Part shown: in pieces, positions 1-8,224 of the stretch
How the letters are laid out: the number at the start of each line of letters is the position of its first letter
Numbering within the stretch: position 1 is the first letter of the stretch
From: Flavobacterium pisciphilum
GTDB taxonomy: Bacteria > Bacteroidota > Bacteroidia > Flavobacteriales > Flavobacteriaceae
DNA length: 64,000 bases
Direction: 5' to 3'
Assembly: GCF_020905345.1 (NCBI RefSeq)
Contig: NZ_JAJJMO010000001.1
Coordinates: forward strand, 4,216,001-4,280,000
Program-made: the position numbers and the translations under genes
Notes under the pieces: model-generated
The model's input: only the letters and a program-made list of their open reading frames with translations
Database searches by the model: none
Told to the model about the DNA's origin: nothing

Positions 1-565
1 TGATAATGCACTTGTAGCAAATGAGGTTTTTCCTGAAGGTGAACTCGATGCTGATTTGCAGCAAGTAGATTTAAGAAAAACAAACAGTTGGCGTTTGCGA
101 TTGGGACAGATAGAGACTACTGAAATGATTGAAGTTCAGTTGGTAAATTCTGTTGCACCTTTTGTATTGTGCAATCGTCTTTCGGAAGTAATGAAGAAGG
201 ATAATACGGGACAAAAACACATTATAAATGTTTCGGCTATGGAAGGTAAGTTTCATCGATTTTTTAAAGAAGATCGGCATCCGCATACCAATATGGCTAA
301 AGCTGCTCTTAATATGCTAACACATACCTCATCAGGAACCTTAGCAAAACATGGTATTTTTATGAATGCTGTAGATACAGGTTGGGTAACCGACGAAGAT
401 CCTGCTGAATTAGCTAAAAAGAAACAAGAACTTGAAGATTTTCAGCCACCATTAGACATTGTTGATGGAGCTGCAAGGGTTATGGATCCTTTATTCGACG
501 GAATTAACACTGGTAAACATTGGTGCGGTAAATTCTTAAAAGATTACAACCCGATTCCTTGGTAG
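1..565 (+). CDS. Short-chain dehydrogenase/reductase, C-terminal part
   Basis: The frame is open from the window edge, so only the last 187 or so residues are present. The sequence shows an NVSAMEG stretch matching the SDR active-site serine strand, then [13 protein letters not shown], where the family has YxxxK, then a VDTGWV segment matching the usual PG/TGxV turn. The lysine is kept but the tyrosine position is threonine. SDR enzymes reduce or oxidise carbonyls and alcohols with NAD(P)(H). Some large bacterial SDR-like proteins share this HTNMAK form (recalled, not searched). The substrate is unknown. A strong hairpin terminator follows the stop. It is the only plus-strand gene in the first 5 kb. 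Confidence 0.8.
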   Translation, partial: DNALVANEVFPEGELDADLQQVDLRKTNSWRLRLGQIETTEMIEVQLVNSVAPFVLCNRLSEVMKKDNTGQKHIINVSAMEGKFHRFFKEDRHPHTNMAKAALNMLTHTSSGTLAKHGIFMNAVDTGWVTDEDPAELAKKKQELEDFQPPLDIVDGAARVMDPLFDGINTGKHWCGKFLKDYNPIPW

Positions 566-630
566 TTTTTAGTCTCAGTTTATAGTATTCAATCACAGTT
601 GTTTTTCTTTAGTTGTGAGAAGAAACATAG

Positions 631-669
631 AATCCCCAACAAAATTAGATTTTGTTGGGGATTTTTTTT
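631..669 (+). terminator. Rho-independent terminator of the SDR gene
   Basis: There is a perfect 15-base inverted repeat (631-645 with 649-663), a 3-base loop (TAG) and a T run to 669. It lies about 65 bases after the SDR stop on the plus strand, so it should end that transcript. Confidence 0.9.
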
Positions 670-701
670 AAATAAAATGAGGTAATCTTGAGTAGTGTTG
701 C

Positions 702-1148
702 CTATTTATTGGTTTCCAGTTTCATTTTTAATATTGGATAATCTTTTCCTTCATCATCCTTGTCTGCTCTGGCGTATGTCACAAAGCCAAATTTGGTGTA
801 AAAGTTAGCTGCATTTTGGTTTTGTTCGTTTACATCAACTTTGTTTGCTCCAAGTTCATTGATAGCAAAATTGATTAGTGTTTTACCAAGGCCTTTTCCT
901 ATGCGTTCTGGTGCTAAGAATAGCATCTCGATTTTATTGTCTGCAATACCAATAAAGCCATGAAGTGTATCTACTTCAGTTAAACAAAATACTTGAAAAG
1001 AGTTAAAGTCGATAGCTGACACAATTTTTTTGTAATAATCAATATCTGAAGGGATAAGAAAATCATGTGTAGCACGAACAGAGCTTTCCCAAACCTGAAT
1101 CATCTGTTCTTTAAATATATCATTGTAAGGTTGTATTTCAATTTTCAT
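702..1148 (-). CDS. GNAT family N-acetyltransferase
   Basis: A 148-residue protein of normal size for a single-domain GNAT enzyme, which transfers acetyl from acetyl-CoA to an amine. Visible landmarks are the acetyl-CoA loop RIGKGLGKTL (about residues 82-91), preceded by the beta strand EMLFLAPE, and the late motif NAANFYTKFGF, the usual NxxAxxFYxxxGF element. The N-terminus (IQPYNDIFKEQMIQVWESSV) resembles YhbS/ElaA-like GNATs. The substrate cannot be told. The gene is monocistronic, with a hairpin upstream at 1191-1227. Confidence 0.85.
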   Translation of the reverse strand: MKIEIQPYNDIFKEQMIQVWESSVRATHDFLIPSDIDYYKKIVSAIDFNSFQVFCLTEVDTLHGFIGIADNKIEMLFLAPERIGKGLGKTLINFAINELGANKVDVNEQNQNAANFYTKFGFVTYARADKDDEGKDYPILKMKLETNK

Positions 1149-1190
1149 TTTGTGTTTTTTTGAGTTTTAGTTTCCTTTCCGCTAAAAAAT

Positions 1191-1227
1191 AAAAGCCACA
1201 GCAGAATTAGATTTTGTTGTGGCTTTT
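1191..1227 (-). terminator. Terminator of the FKBP lipoprotein gene
   Basis: An imperfect hairpin with AAAAGCCACA (1191-1200) pairing to TGTGGCTTTT (1218-1227). It lies 50 bases downstream of the FKBP stop, and a T-rich stretch follows on the minus strand. The internal part of the arms resembles the terminator at 631-663 (ATTAGATTTTGTTG is shared), so the two hairpins may be related copies. Confidence 0.7.
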
Positions 1228-1277
1228 TTATTTAATTAAACGGAACTTTTATAAAAAGTAAAGTTTTGTTGTTTATT

Positions 1278-1748
1278 CTAATTTACTGAAATTAATTTAA
1301 TGTCAAAAATAAGCACTGAACCTCCAGGAATAGAGCTATAATCATTGTTACCGTATCCTAAATGGGCAGGGACTAAAAGAATTCCTGTGCCTCCTGTTTT
1401 GAAATATGGAATACCCTCTGTCCATCCTTTTATAACTTGATCTAAGCCAAAAGAAATTCCAGCACTGCTTTCGTCAAATACTTTTCCATCAATAAAAGAA
1501 CCTTTGTAAGCAACGGTTACATTAGAAGATGGGGTTGGTTGTGTTCCTGTTCCAGGTTCGTTAATTACATAGTACAAACCTGAATCAGTTTTATGTGCAT
1601 TTAGTTTATTTTTAGCTACATAGTCGATGATTTCTTGCTCGTTTTTGGCTACATAGTCAATAGTAGTATCAGTGTTTTCTGTTTTTTTACTTTTAGCGCA
1701 AGAGATAAAAAGTGTCAAAGCTAATAGTGCAGGTATAAGGTGTTTCAT
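1278..1748 (-). CDS. FKBP-type peptidyl-prolyl isomerase, lipoprotein
   Basis: A 156-residue protein with a lipoprotein signal: hydrophobic residues 4-15 and lipobox FISC with Cys17. The C-terminal FKBP fold (about residues 75-156) shows VTVAYKGSFIDGKVFDES, then the GLDQVIKGWTEGI helix and GILLVPAHLGYG, all classic FKBP landmarks. These proteins catalyse cis-trans isomerisation of Xaa-Pro bonds, here probably at the outer face of a periplasmic membrane. A short duplicated segment, DYVAKNEQEI/DYVAKNKL (about residues 31-47), precedes the fold. Bacteroidota often carry several such lipoprotein FKBPs. The gene stands alone with its own terminator. Confidence 0.9.
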   Translation of the reverse strand: MKHLIPALLALTLFISCAKSKKTENTDTTIDYVAKNEQEIIDYVAKNKLNAHKTDSGLYYVINEPGTGTQPTPSSNVTVAYKGSFIDGKVFDESSAGISFGLDQVIKGWTEGIPYFKTGGTGILLVPAHLGYGNNDYSSIPGGSVLIFDIKLISVN

Positions 1749-1806
1749 GAAAAAGTGTTTTTTTTAATGGCAAATATACTGAAATTTGATTATGTTATTT
1801 TTGGGC

Positions 1807-2811
1807 TTATTTGCAAATTATATATTCATAAAATGGTCTTGCTCCCATTGGTAGGATTGTAAATGTTCCTTTATTAGAAAGTATCATTGCAAAATCATTA
1901 TTGTATTCGGCATTAACATCTGCATTATAAAAAGTGATTTTTCGTGTTTTTAATTTTTTTGATTCTATTTCTACATCTCCAATTTCATAATTTTTAAATT
2001 GGAATGGTTTATCTTTAAAATCCCAATAGGTAAATTCTTTTTTGCTAAAATCTAGATAAGATTCATTTTCCGTATCACAGAATTTTTGGTGTTTTGTGAT
2101 GTAGTTTTCGATATCTTTTTTGGAATCAAAAGGAATGAAATCTATTTTTGGATTGCTATATATGTTGTCTTCGATGTAATCATAAGATAATCCTACGAGT
2201 TTTTTATTTTCTTTTGTTATCGAAAAATAGAAATTGTAAATTCGTTTTCCAGTCACATCCATTGCACGTGCTCTGTAATTACATTTTTCTTCTAAAATAC
2301 TATGGGATTTAAAAACGGTATCTGAAAGATTTACATAATCATTATTAAAATCAGTGAGTTTGAATTTGTTTTCATACTTCTCATAAAAAAAGCCAGTTTT
2401 CTCAAATTGAGTATCTCCAAGATATATTGGGAATTTTTCGGAAGAAACGGTAGTATGAATTTTAGATTCAAACCATTCTATATATTCCATTTTATTAGTA
2501 AAAATTATTAGAGGATATGGACCATCGTAGACAAATTCGACTAAACCATCTTTTTTGTCAATGAACTTATTTATTTCTTTTTCTTTATTACTATTAAACG
2601 CTTTTATGAAATCTTGAAAAAAGAAATTTAATTCTGTTTCTGATATTTTTTCAGGAGCAAGAGTTGATTTTTCAGGTGTACTTGGTTGTATTGTATTTAG
2701 TATATCTTTTTTAGGTTGTTCAGTTTTAATTGAGAAAAATAGGGTAACAATTAGTACCAATACAAAAGCTATAATTAGGCTTAACTTTAAAATCTTATTC
2801 TTTGACTCCAT
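1807..2811 (-). CDS. Hypothetical membrane-anchored protein
   Basis: A 334-residue protein not assigned to a family. One hydrophobic helix (about residues 9-27, LKLSLIIAFVLVLIVTLFFS) follows a Lys-rich start, so the protein is likely anchored in the inner membrane or exported, with the rest outside. Charged Lys/Glu-rich text with many aromatics follows, including two Cys-containing segments (EEKCNYRARAMDV and KFCDTENE) and a C-terminal EYIICK. The stretch FFQDFIKAFNSNKEKEINKFI near residues 64-84 has the look of an NTF2-like helix, but this is a guess. The flanks give no functional hint. Confidence 0.65.
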   Translation of the reverse strand: MESKNKILKLSLIIAFVLVLIVTLFFSIKTEQPKKDILNTIQPSTPEKSTLAPEKISETELNFFFQDFIKAFNSNKEKEINKFIDKKDGLVEFVYDGPYPLIIFTNKMEYIEWFESKIHTTVSSEKFPIYLGDTQFEKTGFFYEKYENKFKLTDFNNDYVNLSDTVFKSHSILEEKCNYRARAMDVTGKRIYNFYFSITKENKKLVGLSYDYIEDNIYSNPKIDFIPFDSKKDIENYITKHQKFCDTENESYLDFSKKEFTYWDFKDKPFQFKNYEIGDVEIESKKLKTRKITFYNADVNAEYNNDFAMILSNKGTFTILPMGARPFYEYIICK

Positions 2812-2938
2812 TTTTTTTGCTTTACAGAATAGTTATTTTCTTTTTGCTAAAGTAGGAATTTACTATTGTAAATAATTGAGGGGATTTTTTATTTTTCAAG
2901 ATAGTTTCTTGTTAATTTAAAATGTTTTTCACAAAAAA

Positions 2939-2980
2939 ACACCTCTAACATTTTAGCATTAGCTAAGATATTAGAGGTGT
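2939..2980 (-). terminator. Terminator of the ABC-F gene
   Basis: ACACCTCTAA (2939-2948) pairs exactly with TTAGAGGTGT (2971-2980), a 10-base stem, followed on the minus strand by a run of seven T. It lies 48 bases after the ABC-F stop codon. Confidence 0.85.
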
Positions 2981-3027
2981 AAATTGATTATAGTATTTGT
3001 TTTATTCTATGCTAAAAAAACTAAAAA

Positions 3028-4890
3028 CTACCCTTCAATCTTTGCGCTTAGTTCAAACCAGCGTTCTTCCTTTTGGTCTATTTTATTAATGATGTTTTGC
3101 AACTCATTGGCTTTTTTCTCAATATCAGCATCGGCCACTTTTCCGTCAGAGAATAATTGCTCAATTTTAGTTTTGTCGATTTCTAAATCTTTGATTTCTC
3201 TTTCTAGTTTCTGATACTCTTTTTGCTCATTGAAAGTTAGGTTTCCAGTTGGATTGTTTTGTTTCCAGTCTTTCTTTTCTGCTTTGTTCTCTTCTTTTTG
3301 AGCTACATCGGCACTGTCTTCATAAGCTCTAAAATCAGAGTAGTTTCCAGGGAAGTCTTCAACAACTCCTTGTCCTCTAAAAATGAATAAGTGATCTACA
3401 ATTTTATCCATAAAGTAACGGTCGTGTGAAACTACTAATAAGCATCCTGGGTAATCCAAAAGGAAGCTCTCTAATACGTTTAATGTTACGATATCCAAAT
3501 CGTTTGTAGGCTCATCCAGAATAAGGAAGTTTGGATTCTGAATCAAAACAGTACATAAATACAAACGTTTTAATTCTCCACCGCTTAATCTGTCAACAAA
3601 GTCATATTGTTTTTTTGCATCAAAAAGGAAACGCTCTAATAATTGTGAAGCCGAAATAATTTTTCCTTTCATCAACGGAATGTATTCTCCGTATTCTTTT
3701 ATAACATCGATTACACGTTGTCCTGGTTTTGGATTGATTCCGCTTTGAGTGTAATATCCAATTTTGATTGTTTCACCGACGATAACTTTTCCAGAATCTA
3801 GCGGAAGTGTCCCTGTCAATAAATTAAGGAAAGTTGATTTTCCAGTTCCGTTTTTACCAATAATTCCAATACGTTCTCCGCGTTGGAAATCGAAACTGAA
3901 ATTATCTAAAATAACGTGGTCTTTGAATTTTTTAGAAATTTTGTGAAGCTCGATAATCTTACTTCCCATACGTTCCATATTAATTTCTAGCTCGACTTTA
4001 TTTTCGCGACGACGACTTTGTGCTTTTTCTTTAATTACATAAAAGTCATCCTGACGAGATTTAGATTTTGTTGTTCTCGCTTTGGGCTGGCGACGCATCC
4101 ATTCTAATTCTTTTACAAATAAGTTTTGGGCTTTATCTACACTAGAATTTTCAGAAGCAATTCGTTCTTCTTTTTTCTCTAAATAGTAAGAGTAATTTCC
4201 TTTGTATTGGTATAATTTCCCATTGTCTAATTCTATGATTTCATTACAAACACGCTCTAAGAAGAAACGGTCGTGTGTTACCATAAACAATGTGATATTT
4301 TCTTTGGCAAAATAACTTTCTAACCATTCGATCATTTCAAGATCTAAGTGATTGGTAGGCTCATCCAGAATCAATAAGTCAGGACGATTAATAAGTATAA
4401 TTGCTAATGATAAACGTTTTTTCTGACCTCCTGAAAGACTTTTTACTTTTAGTTTAAAGTTTTCTAGTTTTAATTTAAAAAGGATTTGCTTGTATTGTGT
4501 TTCGAAATCCCAAGCATTGTGTTGGTCCATTCCGTCAAATGCCTTTTGATACGCTTCTTCATCTTCTGGATTTTCTAATGCTTTTTCATAGGCTTCAATA
4601 ACTTTTAGCGTTTCATTATCTGAAGCGAAAATGCTTTCTTCGATAGTTAGTTCGTCTTGTAAGTTGTTGTTTTGCGAAAGAAAAGCCATTCTGATTCCTT
4701 TTCTTAAAACTACCTGACCTGTATCTGGTTCTTCCAAACCATTGATAATACTCATAATAGTTGTTTTTCCAGAGCCATTTTTGGCAATGAAAGCAATTTT
4801 TTGGTCCTTATTGATTCCAAAAGAGATGTTGTCAAATAAGGTTCTTTCACCAAATGACTTGGATATGTTTTCTACAGATAAATAATTCAT
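3028..4890 (-). CDS. ABC-F family ATPase (Uup-like)
   Basis: A 620-residue soluble protein with two ABC nucleotide-binding domains and no membrane segments, as in ABC-F ribosome-associated ATPases. Domain 1 has Walker A AKNGSGKTT, signature LSGGQKKRL and Walker B LLILDEPTNHLD. A charged linker follows, about residues 240-310 (RRQPKARTTKSKSRQ). Domain 2 has Walker A GKNGTGKST, signature LSGGELKRL and Walker B FLILDEPTNDLD. The last 100 or so residues are a predicted coiled coil (EYQKLEREIKDLEIDKTKIE), typical of Uup, a housekeeping member, rather than of antibiotic-protection types. The gene is probably resident chromosome. The relic element at 5.0 kb inserted just upstream of its candidate promoter. 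Confidence 0.92.
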   Translation of the reverse strand: MNYLSVENISKSFGERTLFDNISFGINKDQKIAFIAKNGSGKTTIMSIINGLEEPDTGQVVLRKGIRMAFLSQNNNLQDELTIEESIFASDNETLKVIEAYEKALENPEDEEAYQKAFDGMDQHNAWDFETQYKQILFKLKLENFKLKVKSLSGGQKKRLSLAIILINRPDLLILDEPTNHLDLEMIEWLESYFAKENITLFMVTHDRFFLERVCNEIIELDNGKLYQYKGNYSYYLEKKEERIASENSSVDKAQNLFVKELEWMRRQPKARTTKSKSRQDDFYVIKEKAQSRRRENKVELEINMERMGSKIIELHKISKKFKDHVILDNFSFDFQRGERIGIIGKNGTGKSTFLNLLTGTLPLDSGKVIVGETIKIGYYTQSGINPKPGQRVIDVIKEYGEYIPLMKGKIISASQLLERFLFDAKKQYDFVDRLSGGELKRLYLCTVLIQNPNFLILDEPTNDLDIVTLNVLESFLLDYPGCLLVVSHDRYFMDKIVDHLFIFRGQGVVEDFPGNYSDFRAYEDSADVAQKEENKAEKKDWKQNNPTGNLTFNEQKEYQKLEREIKDLEIDKTKIEQLFSDGKVADADIEKKANELQNIINKIDQKEERWFELSAKIEG

Positions 4891-4989
4891 TGTATTAATG
4901 TGCTTAAAATCAAGCTTTTACGTTTTTAAAAAACAAAGAGGTCTCTAATTAGGTCTCTAATTTTAAGTAGTTAAAAAATAGAGATGGCG

Positions 4990-4997
4990 CAAAGATA
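4990..4997 (-). promoter_or_regulatory. Candidate -7 promoter box for the ABC-F gene
   Basis: On the minus strand this reads TATCTTTG, an exact match to the Bacteroidota -7 consensus TAnnTTTG, about 100 bases before the start codon. No well-spaced TTTG -33 box is present. The T-rich sequence at the expected place belongs to the repeat that begins here, so the element may have replaced the original upstream region. Confidence 0.5.
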
Positions 4998-5017
4998 GCT
5001 TTTTGTTACAAACAAAA

Positions 5018-5043
5018 AAAAGATAGCTTTACAACTATCTTTT
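5018..5043 (-). terminator. Terminator hairpin of the relic copy
   Basis: AAAAGATAG (5018-5026) pairs with CTATCTTTT (5035-5043), a 9-base stem with an 8-base loop. A long T run follows on the minus strand. It is identical in arm sequence to the hairpin at 21615-21640. Confidence 0.7.
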
Positions 5044-5202
5044 AGACTGAATTTTTAGCAATTCACTTATTTTATATCTTTTTCTGTTACTGAAGGGGCT
5101 ATACACTTTAATCTTCCTGTCTGTTTCATATTTTCCAATAGTGGTTTGACTTCTTATACCTAAAATCACCATTGCTTCTTTAGTGTTTGCATATTGTTCT
5201 AT
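5035..5202 (-). pseudogene. Decayed copy of the 55-residue HTH gene (start codon lost)
   Basis: This minus-strand stretch matches the small gene at 21632-21799 over all 168 bases, with about 7 differences counted by eye. The reading frame has no internal stop, and its end (SELLKIQSKR) is unchanged. The ATG has become ATA, Gly29 is Arg and Arg35 is Ser. With no start it is probably not translated as the full protein; an internal ATG at codon 11 is the only fallback. It overlaps the same stem-loop (5018-5043) seen downstream of the intact copy. It marks the tail of an older conjugative element of the same family. Confidence 0.8.
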
Positions 5203-5209
5203 ACTTGTA

Positions 5210-5500
5210 TTTCCTTTCAGTTTCCCAAGAATGAAAATAATTGGTATTCTTTTCCTTTCTTTTAAGAGTTGGTACTATGTTAATATGTCCATATTCACTT
5301 AGTTGATGCACACATTTGGAGAACTTCTTCTGAGAATAAATTATAGTAATCTTCATGATTTTGTAACAAGGATTTCAAGTAGGATTGACAAAACCCTTAT
5401 CCATTCTGAATTGAAGTAGTGCAAAATATATAGCAATATACACGACTTTTATGCAGTAGTCTTTCTCTATTACTTTAAAGAAATCATATTGTATCATACA
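5210..5500 (-). pseudogene. Degenerate copy of the 102-residue regulator gene
   Basis: Aligning by eye to 21811-22119 in the same orientation gives many shared blocks. Examples are the sequence around TCCATATTCACTTA (5290) against GCCGTATTCACTTA (21900), AGGATTGA-AAAAC-CTTATC (5382 against 21991), and CTATT-C-TTAAAGAAATCA (5467 against 22078). Substitutions and small indels are dense and no long frame survives. The intact relative encodes a small winged-helix-like protein. Boundaries are approximate. Confidence 0.7.
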
Positions 5501-5529
5501 TTACCAAGTTTATCAATTTATCTGCATAC

Positions 5530-5858
5530 TATTTCGCTTGGAATGGTTTACCTGTTAACTCACATTATTTTTTTGTATCTGTTTTGCGGTTTCCATTGTT
5601 TTATCACCAATGTTGTAGCGAGCGTCATTTTCCGGGAATGTCATCATAGAGATTTACCTATTTAAAACTGAGGTTTGCATTAATATAAAAGCGATGTTCA
5701 TTTCCGTTTTTAATTAGAGTTAAGGATTGTCTATTCCTAATATTGCAAATTATCCTTTAATTTATCAACTTCCATTTTATTTAATCCTTTTAATAGTAGT
5801 TATTGTAAAGCTTTTTCAAGATTGTAGCGTTAGCCTGAATGGAATTCTTTGATATAGT
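5530..5858 (-). pseudogene. Degenerate 3' fragment of the 351-residue accessory gene
   Basis: This stretch aligns to 22140-22486, the 3' third of the intact gene. Shared blocks include TTTCCATTGTTTTATCACC (5590), CATTTCCGTTTTTAATTAGAGTTA (5699) and CTTTTTCAAGATTGTA (5812). Similarity stops at about 5858, where the plus-strand AbiGi-like frame begins, so the rest of the old element was deleted or replaced here. Confidence 0.7.
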
Positions 5859-6285
5859 TGGAAAGGCATTAGATTATATAGAAGCATTTAACGATACCAT
5901 TAATTTTAGCCAGTATTCTCCATATTACGTAAAACACTATCAGGATGACTTGGAACGAAATGATAGTAGAGGGAAGGAAGTCATTAAAGATTACAGATTT
6001 TATGACGAAAAAGAATGGTGTTATGTTCCTGATATTACAACTGTGGTTCGAGATCATAATTTAACACTATAGCAGTATGTCCAGTGGAGTGAGCAAACAA
6101 AAGAGAAAAAGATACTTAAGGATGTATCTCTTTCTTTTGAGTGGTATGATATAAATGTTGTCGTCGTTGCTAATGTCCAGGAGAAGATACGCTTAGAAGC
6201 TATTCTTGAAGTGCTACCTGAAAATATAATGTTTACTGAGGAAAAGGCTGAGCTTATGAAGAAAGTACAGCTGTTTGATATTTGA
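5859..6285 (+). pseudogene. 3' remnant of an AbiGi-like abortive-infection antitoxin gene
   Basis: The plus frame reads YYVKHYQDDLERNDSRGKEV, then DYRFYDEKEWCYVPD, then an in-frame TAG at 6070-6072, and continues (QYVQWSEQTKEKKILKDVSL) to a TGA at 6283-6285. The RFYDEKEW-YVP pattern recalls the conserved C-terminal half of AbiGi-family antitoxins (phage-resistance abortive infection). This is from memory and not searched. The 5' half is missing: upstream is the relic conjugative-element DNA. With no N-terminus and a stop in the middle, the gene is dead. It suggests that the element once carried a defence gene. Confidence 0.6.
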
Positions 6286-6314
6286 ATTGAGGGTTCAAAA
6301 GACTATGGATTTTC

Positions 6315-7043
6315 TTATTTCATTAAATTCTCGGCATCATTAAGGCGTAATGCAACATTATCCCAATTGATAATATTGAAAAGTGCATCAACAAAATCTG
6401 TACGTTTGTTTTTGTATTTTAAATAATACGCATGTTCCCATACATCAATTACTAAAATAGGAATTGCTCCCCATTGTGTTAGTTTTTCGTGATTTTCACA
6501 TTGCAAAACCACCAGACTATCACTGTAAGGTTGGTAAGCTAAAACTCCCCATCCATTACCATCTACATTTTTTGAAGTAGCGGCTATCAAAACCTTTAAT
6601 CTATCAAAACTTCCAAAACTTTTTTCGATGCGCTTTAAAAGATTCCCAGTTGGCAAATTACTTTTATTGGTTAGATTGGTCCAAAAAATAGAATGCAGGA
6701 TATGTGAAGAAAAATGGTATGATAACTTTTTTGTCCAAAAATCAACTGTTTCAAGATTATTTTCATCCAATGCCTTTTTGATCATCTGTAAATCTTTATT
6801 TGCACCTTTTACTGCACCACCATGATGGAAAGTATAATGTAGGTGAAGAGTTTCAGCATCCATATAAGGTTCAAGGAAATTCTCATTATAAGGAAGAGTT
6901 TGCTGAATATAATTTCCGTTAGCATCCACTAGTTTATCAATTGAGTTATCTTTTAAATTTTTTGAAAATGCATTCTCAGTGGGAAGTATCAAAGCAGCGG
7001 CACCTAGGAGAGTGCCTGATTTTAAAAAGTCTTTTCTGTTCAT
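6315..7043 (-). CDS. Exported Fe/Mn superoxide dismutase, ChrC-like
   Basis: A 242-residue protein. The first 28 residues (MNRKDFLKSGTLLGAAALIL...) look like a signal peptide with a single Arg-Lys. The SOD fold follows: first metal ligand region LHLHYTFHHGGAV (about 68-80), second in SHILHSIFWTNL, and the signature DVWEHAYYLKY holding the Asp and His ligands. It converts superoxide to H2O2 and O2, here probably in the periplasm. It overlaps the chrA stop by 4 bases, so it is translationally coupled to the chromate transporter. In chromate operons of the chrBAC type, ChrC is an Fe-SOD that removes superoxide made during Cr(VI) reduction, which fits this place. Confidence 0.88.
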   Translation of the reverse strand: MNRKDFLKSGTLLGAAALILPTENAFSKNLKDNSIDKLVDANGNYIQQTLPYNENFLEPYMDAETLHLHYTFHHGGAVKGANKDLQMIKKALDENNLETVDFWTKKLSYHFSSHILHSIFWTNLTNKSNLPTGNLLKRIEKSFGSFDRLKVLIAATSKNVDGNGWGVLAYQPYSDSLVVLQCENHEKLTQWGAIPILVIDVWEHAYYLKYKNKRTDFVDALFNIINWDNVALRLNDAENLMK

Positions 7044-8212
7044 AATATTACTAGTTTTATGATTATACCCAAAATTGCAGCCATTGCAATAATATGGGGT
7101 TCCTGAATTTTCTTTATATAAAGTAAGGCAAAAACTGTCAGAATTGCTATTATTGTTGTGGGAAGATCTATTATACTTCTGGAGGCAATGACCACCACCG
7201 ATCCCACTAAAGCTCCAATAACGGCAGCTGTAATGCCTTCGACAAATGCTTTGACAGGTCTATTTTGTGCAATTTTTTTAAAAGATGGTGCCATGGCAAT
7301 TGTAAAGAGATAGCAGGGTAAAAATGTTGCTAAAGCGGCTACTAAAGCTCCCATAAACCCATTAACCAAATACCCAATAAACCCTACTGTTATCACAACA
7401 GGGCCTGGCGTAATCATGGCTACTGCAACTGAATCCAAAAATTGTTGTTCTGTTAACCATTGATTTTCTACCACTACGCCAGAATGTAAGAACGGAACAA
7501 TTGCTAGTCCGCTACCAAAAACAAAAGTTCCAGCTTTGGTAAAGAAAATTGCAATTTTCATGAGTGTGGTACTTTCGTAATTCCAAAATGCAAATTGAAA
7601 TAAAACTATCGAATTTACCGTTTTATCGTTCCACCATTTAGGGGGTGCTTTGACAATCATATACAAAAGACCTGCCGCTATAAATAACAATACCTGTTCC
7701 TGTTCAGTCCAATAGGTAACAATTACAGCCAGTATAAAAAACAGCCATAAGATCCATTTTGATTTGAAGGATTCCAGATTGAATTTTCCAACAGATTTTA
7801 ATGTGAGCTTGTAGGAACTCAGCGCTATAATTCCGATAACAGCAGCACCCACACCGTAAAAAACGGCTTGTATCCAGTTTAAGCCGCCATATAATTTGTA
7901 GATCATTCCCAATAACACTACCATTACAAAGGATGGTAGTACAAAGGCAAAACCTACTAAGGTAGCACCAAGAATTCTGTAATGTACAAATCCTAGATAT
8001 ATTCCCAATTGAGCTGCCAGCGGGCCTGGTGCCAATTGAGCCAGTGCCAAACCTTCTTTGTATTCTTCTTCAGAAATCCACTTGCGATTTTCCACTAAAT
8101 CTTTATGCATATAACCCACTAGGGCTACAGGACCACCAAAGCCTATTGTTCCTAATTTTAAAAAATAAACAACTAATTCTTTTAAGGTATATTTTTGTTC
8201 TTCGTTCATCAC
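7040..8212 (-). CDS. chrA: Chromate transporter ChrA (long form)
   Basis: A 390-residue polytopic membrane protein made of two homologous halves, as in long-chain ChrA. The N-half shows GTIGFGGPVALVGYMHKDLV and LAPGPLAAQLGIYLGF. The C-half repeats these as KAGTFVFGSGLAIVPFLHSGVV and MITPGPVVITVGFIGYL. ChrA exports chromate from the cytoplasm, driven by the membrane potential. About 10-12 membrane segments are visible. It starts 12 bases after the small outer-membrane protein gene and overlaps the SOD gene, so the four genes 9656 to 6315 read as one unit with a ChrB-type regulator at its head. Confidence 0.93.
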   Translation of the reverse strand: MMNEEQKYTLKELVVYFLKLGTIGFGGPVALVGYMHKDLVENRKWISEEEYKEGLALAQLAPGPLAAQLGIYLGFVHYRILGATLVGFAFVLPSFVMVVLLGMIYKLYGGLNWIQAVFYGVGAAVIGIIALSSYKLTLKSVGKFNLESFKSKWILWLFFILAVIVTYWTEQEQVLLFIAAGLLYMIVKAPPKWWNDKTVNSIVLFQFAFWNYESTTLMKIAIFFTKAGTFVFGSGLAIVPFLHSGVVVENQWLTEQQFLDSVAVAMITPGPVVITVGFIGYLVNGFMGALVAALATFLPCYLFTIAMAPSFKKIAQNRPVKAFVEGITAAVIGALVGSVVVIASRSIIDLPTTIIAILTVFALLYIKKIQEPHIIAMAAILGIIIKLVIL

Positions 8213-8224
8213 TAGAGTATTATT

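Noticed and set aside
5009-5858. A novel intergenic regulatory region upstream of the ABC-F gene
   Set aside because: It is explained as a decayed copy of 21606-22486.
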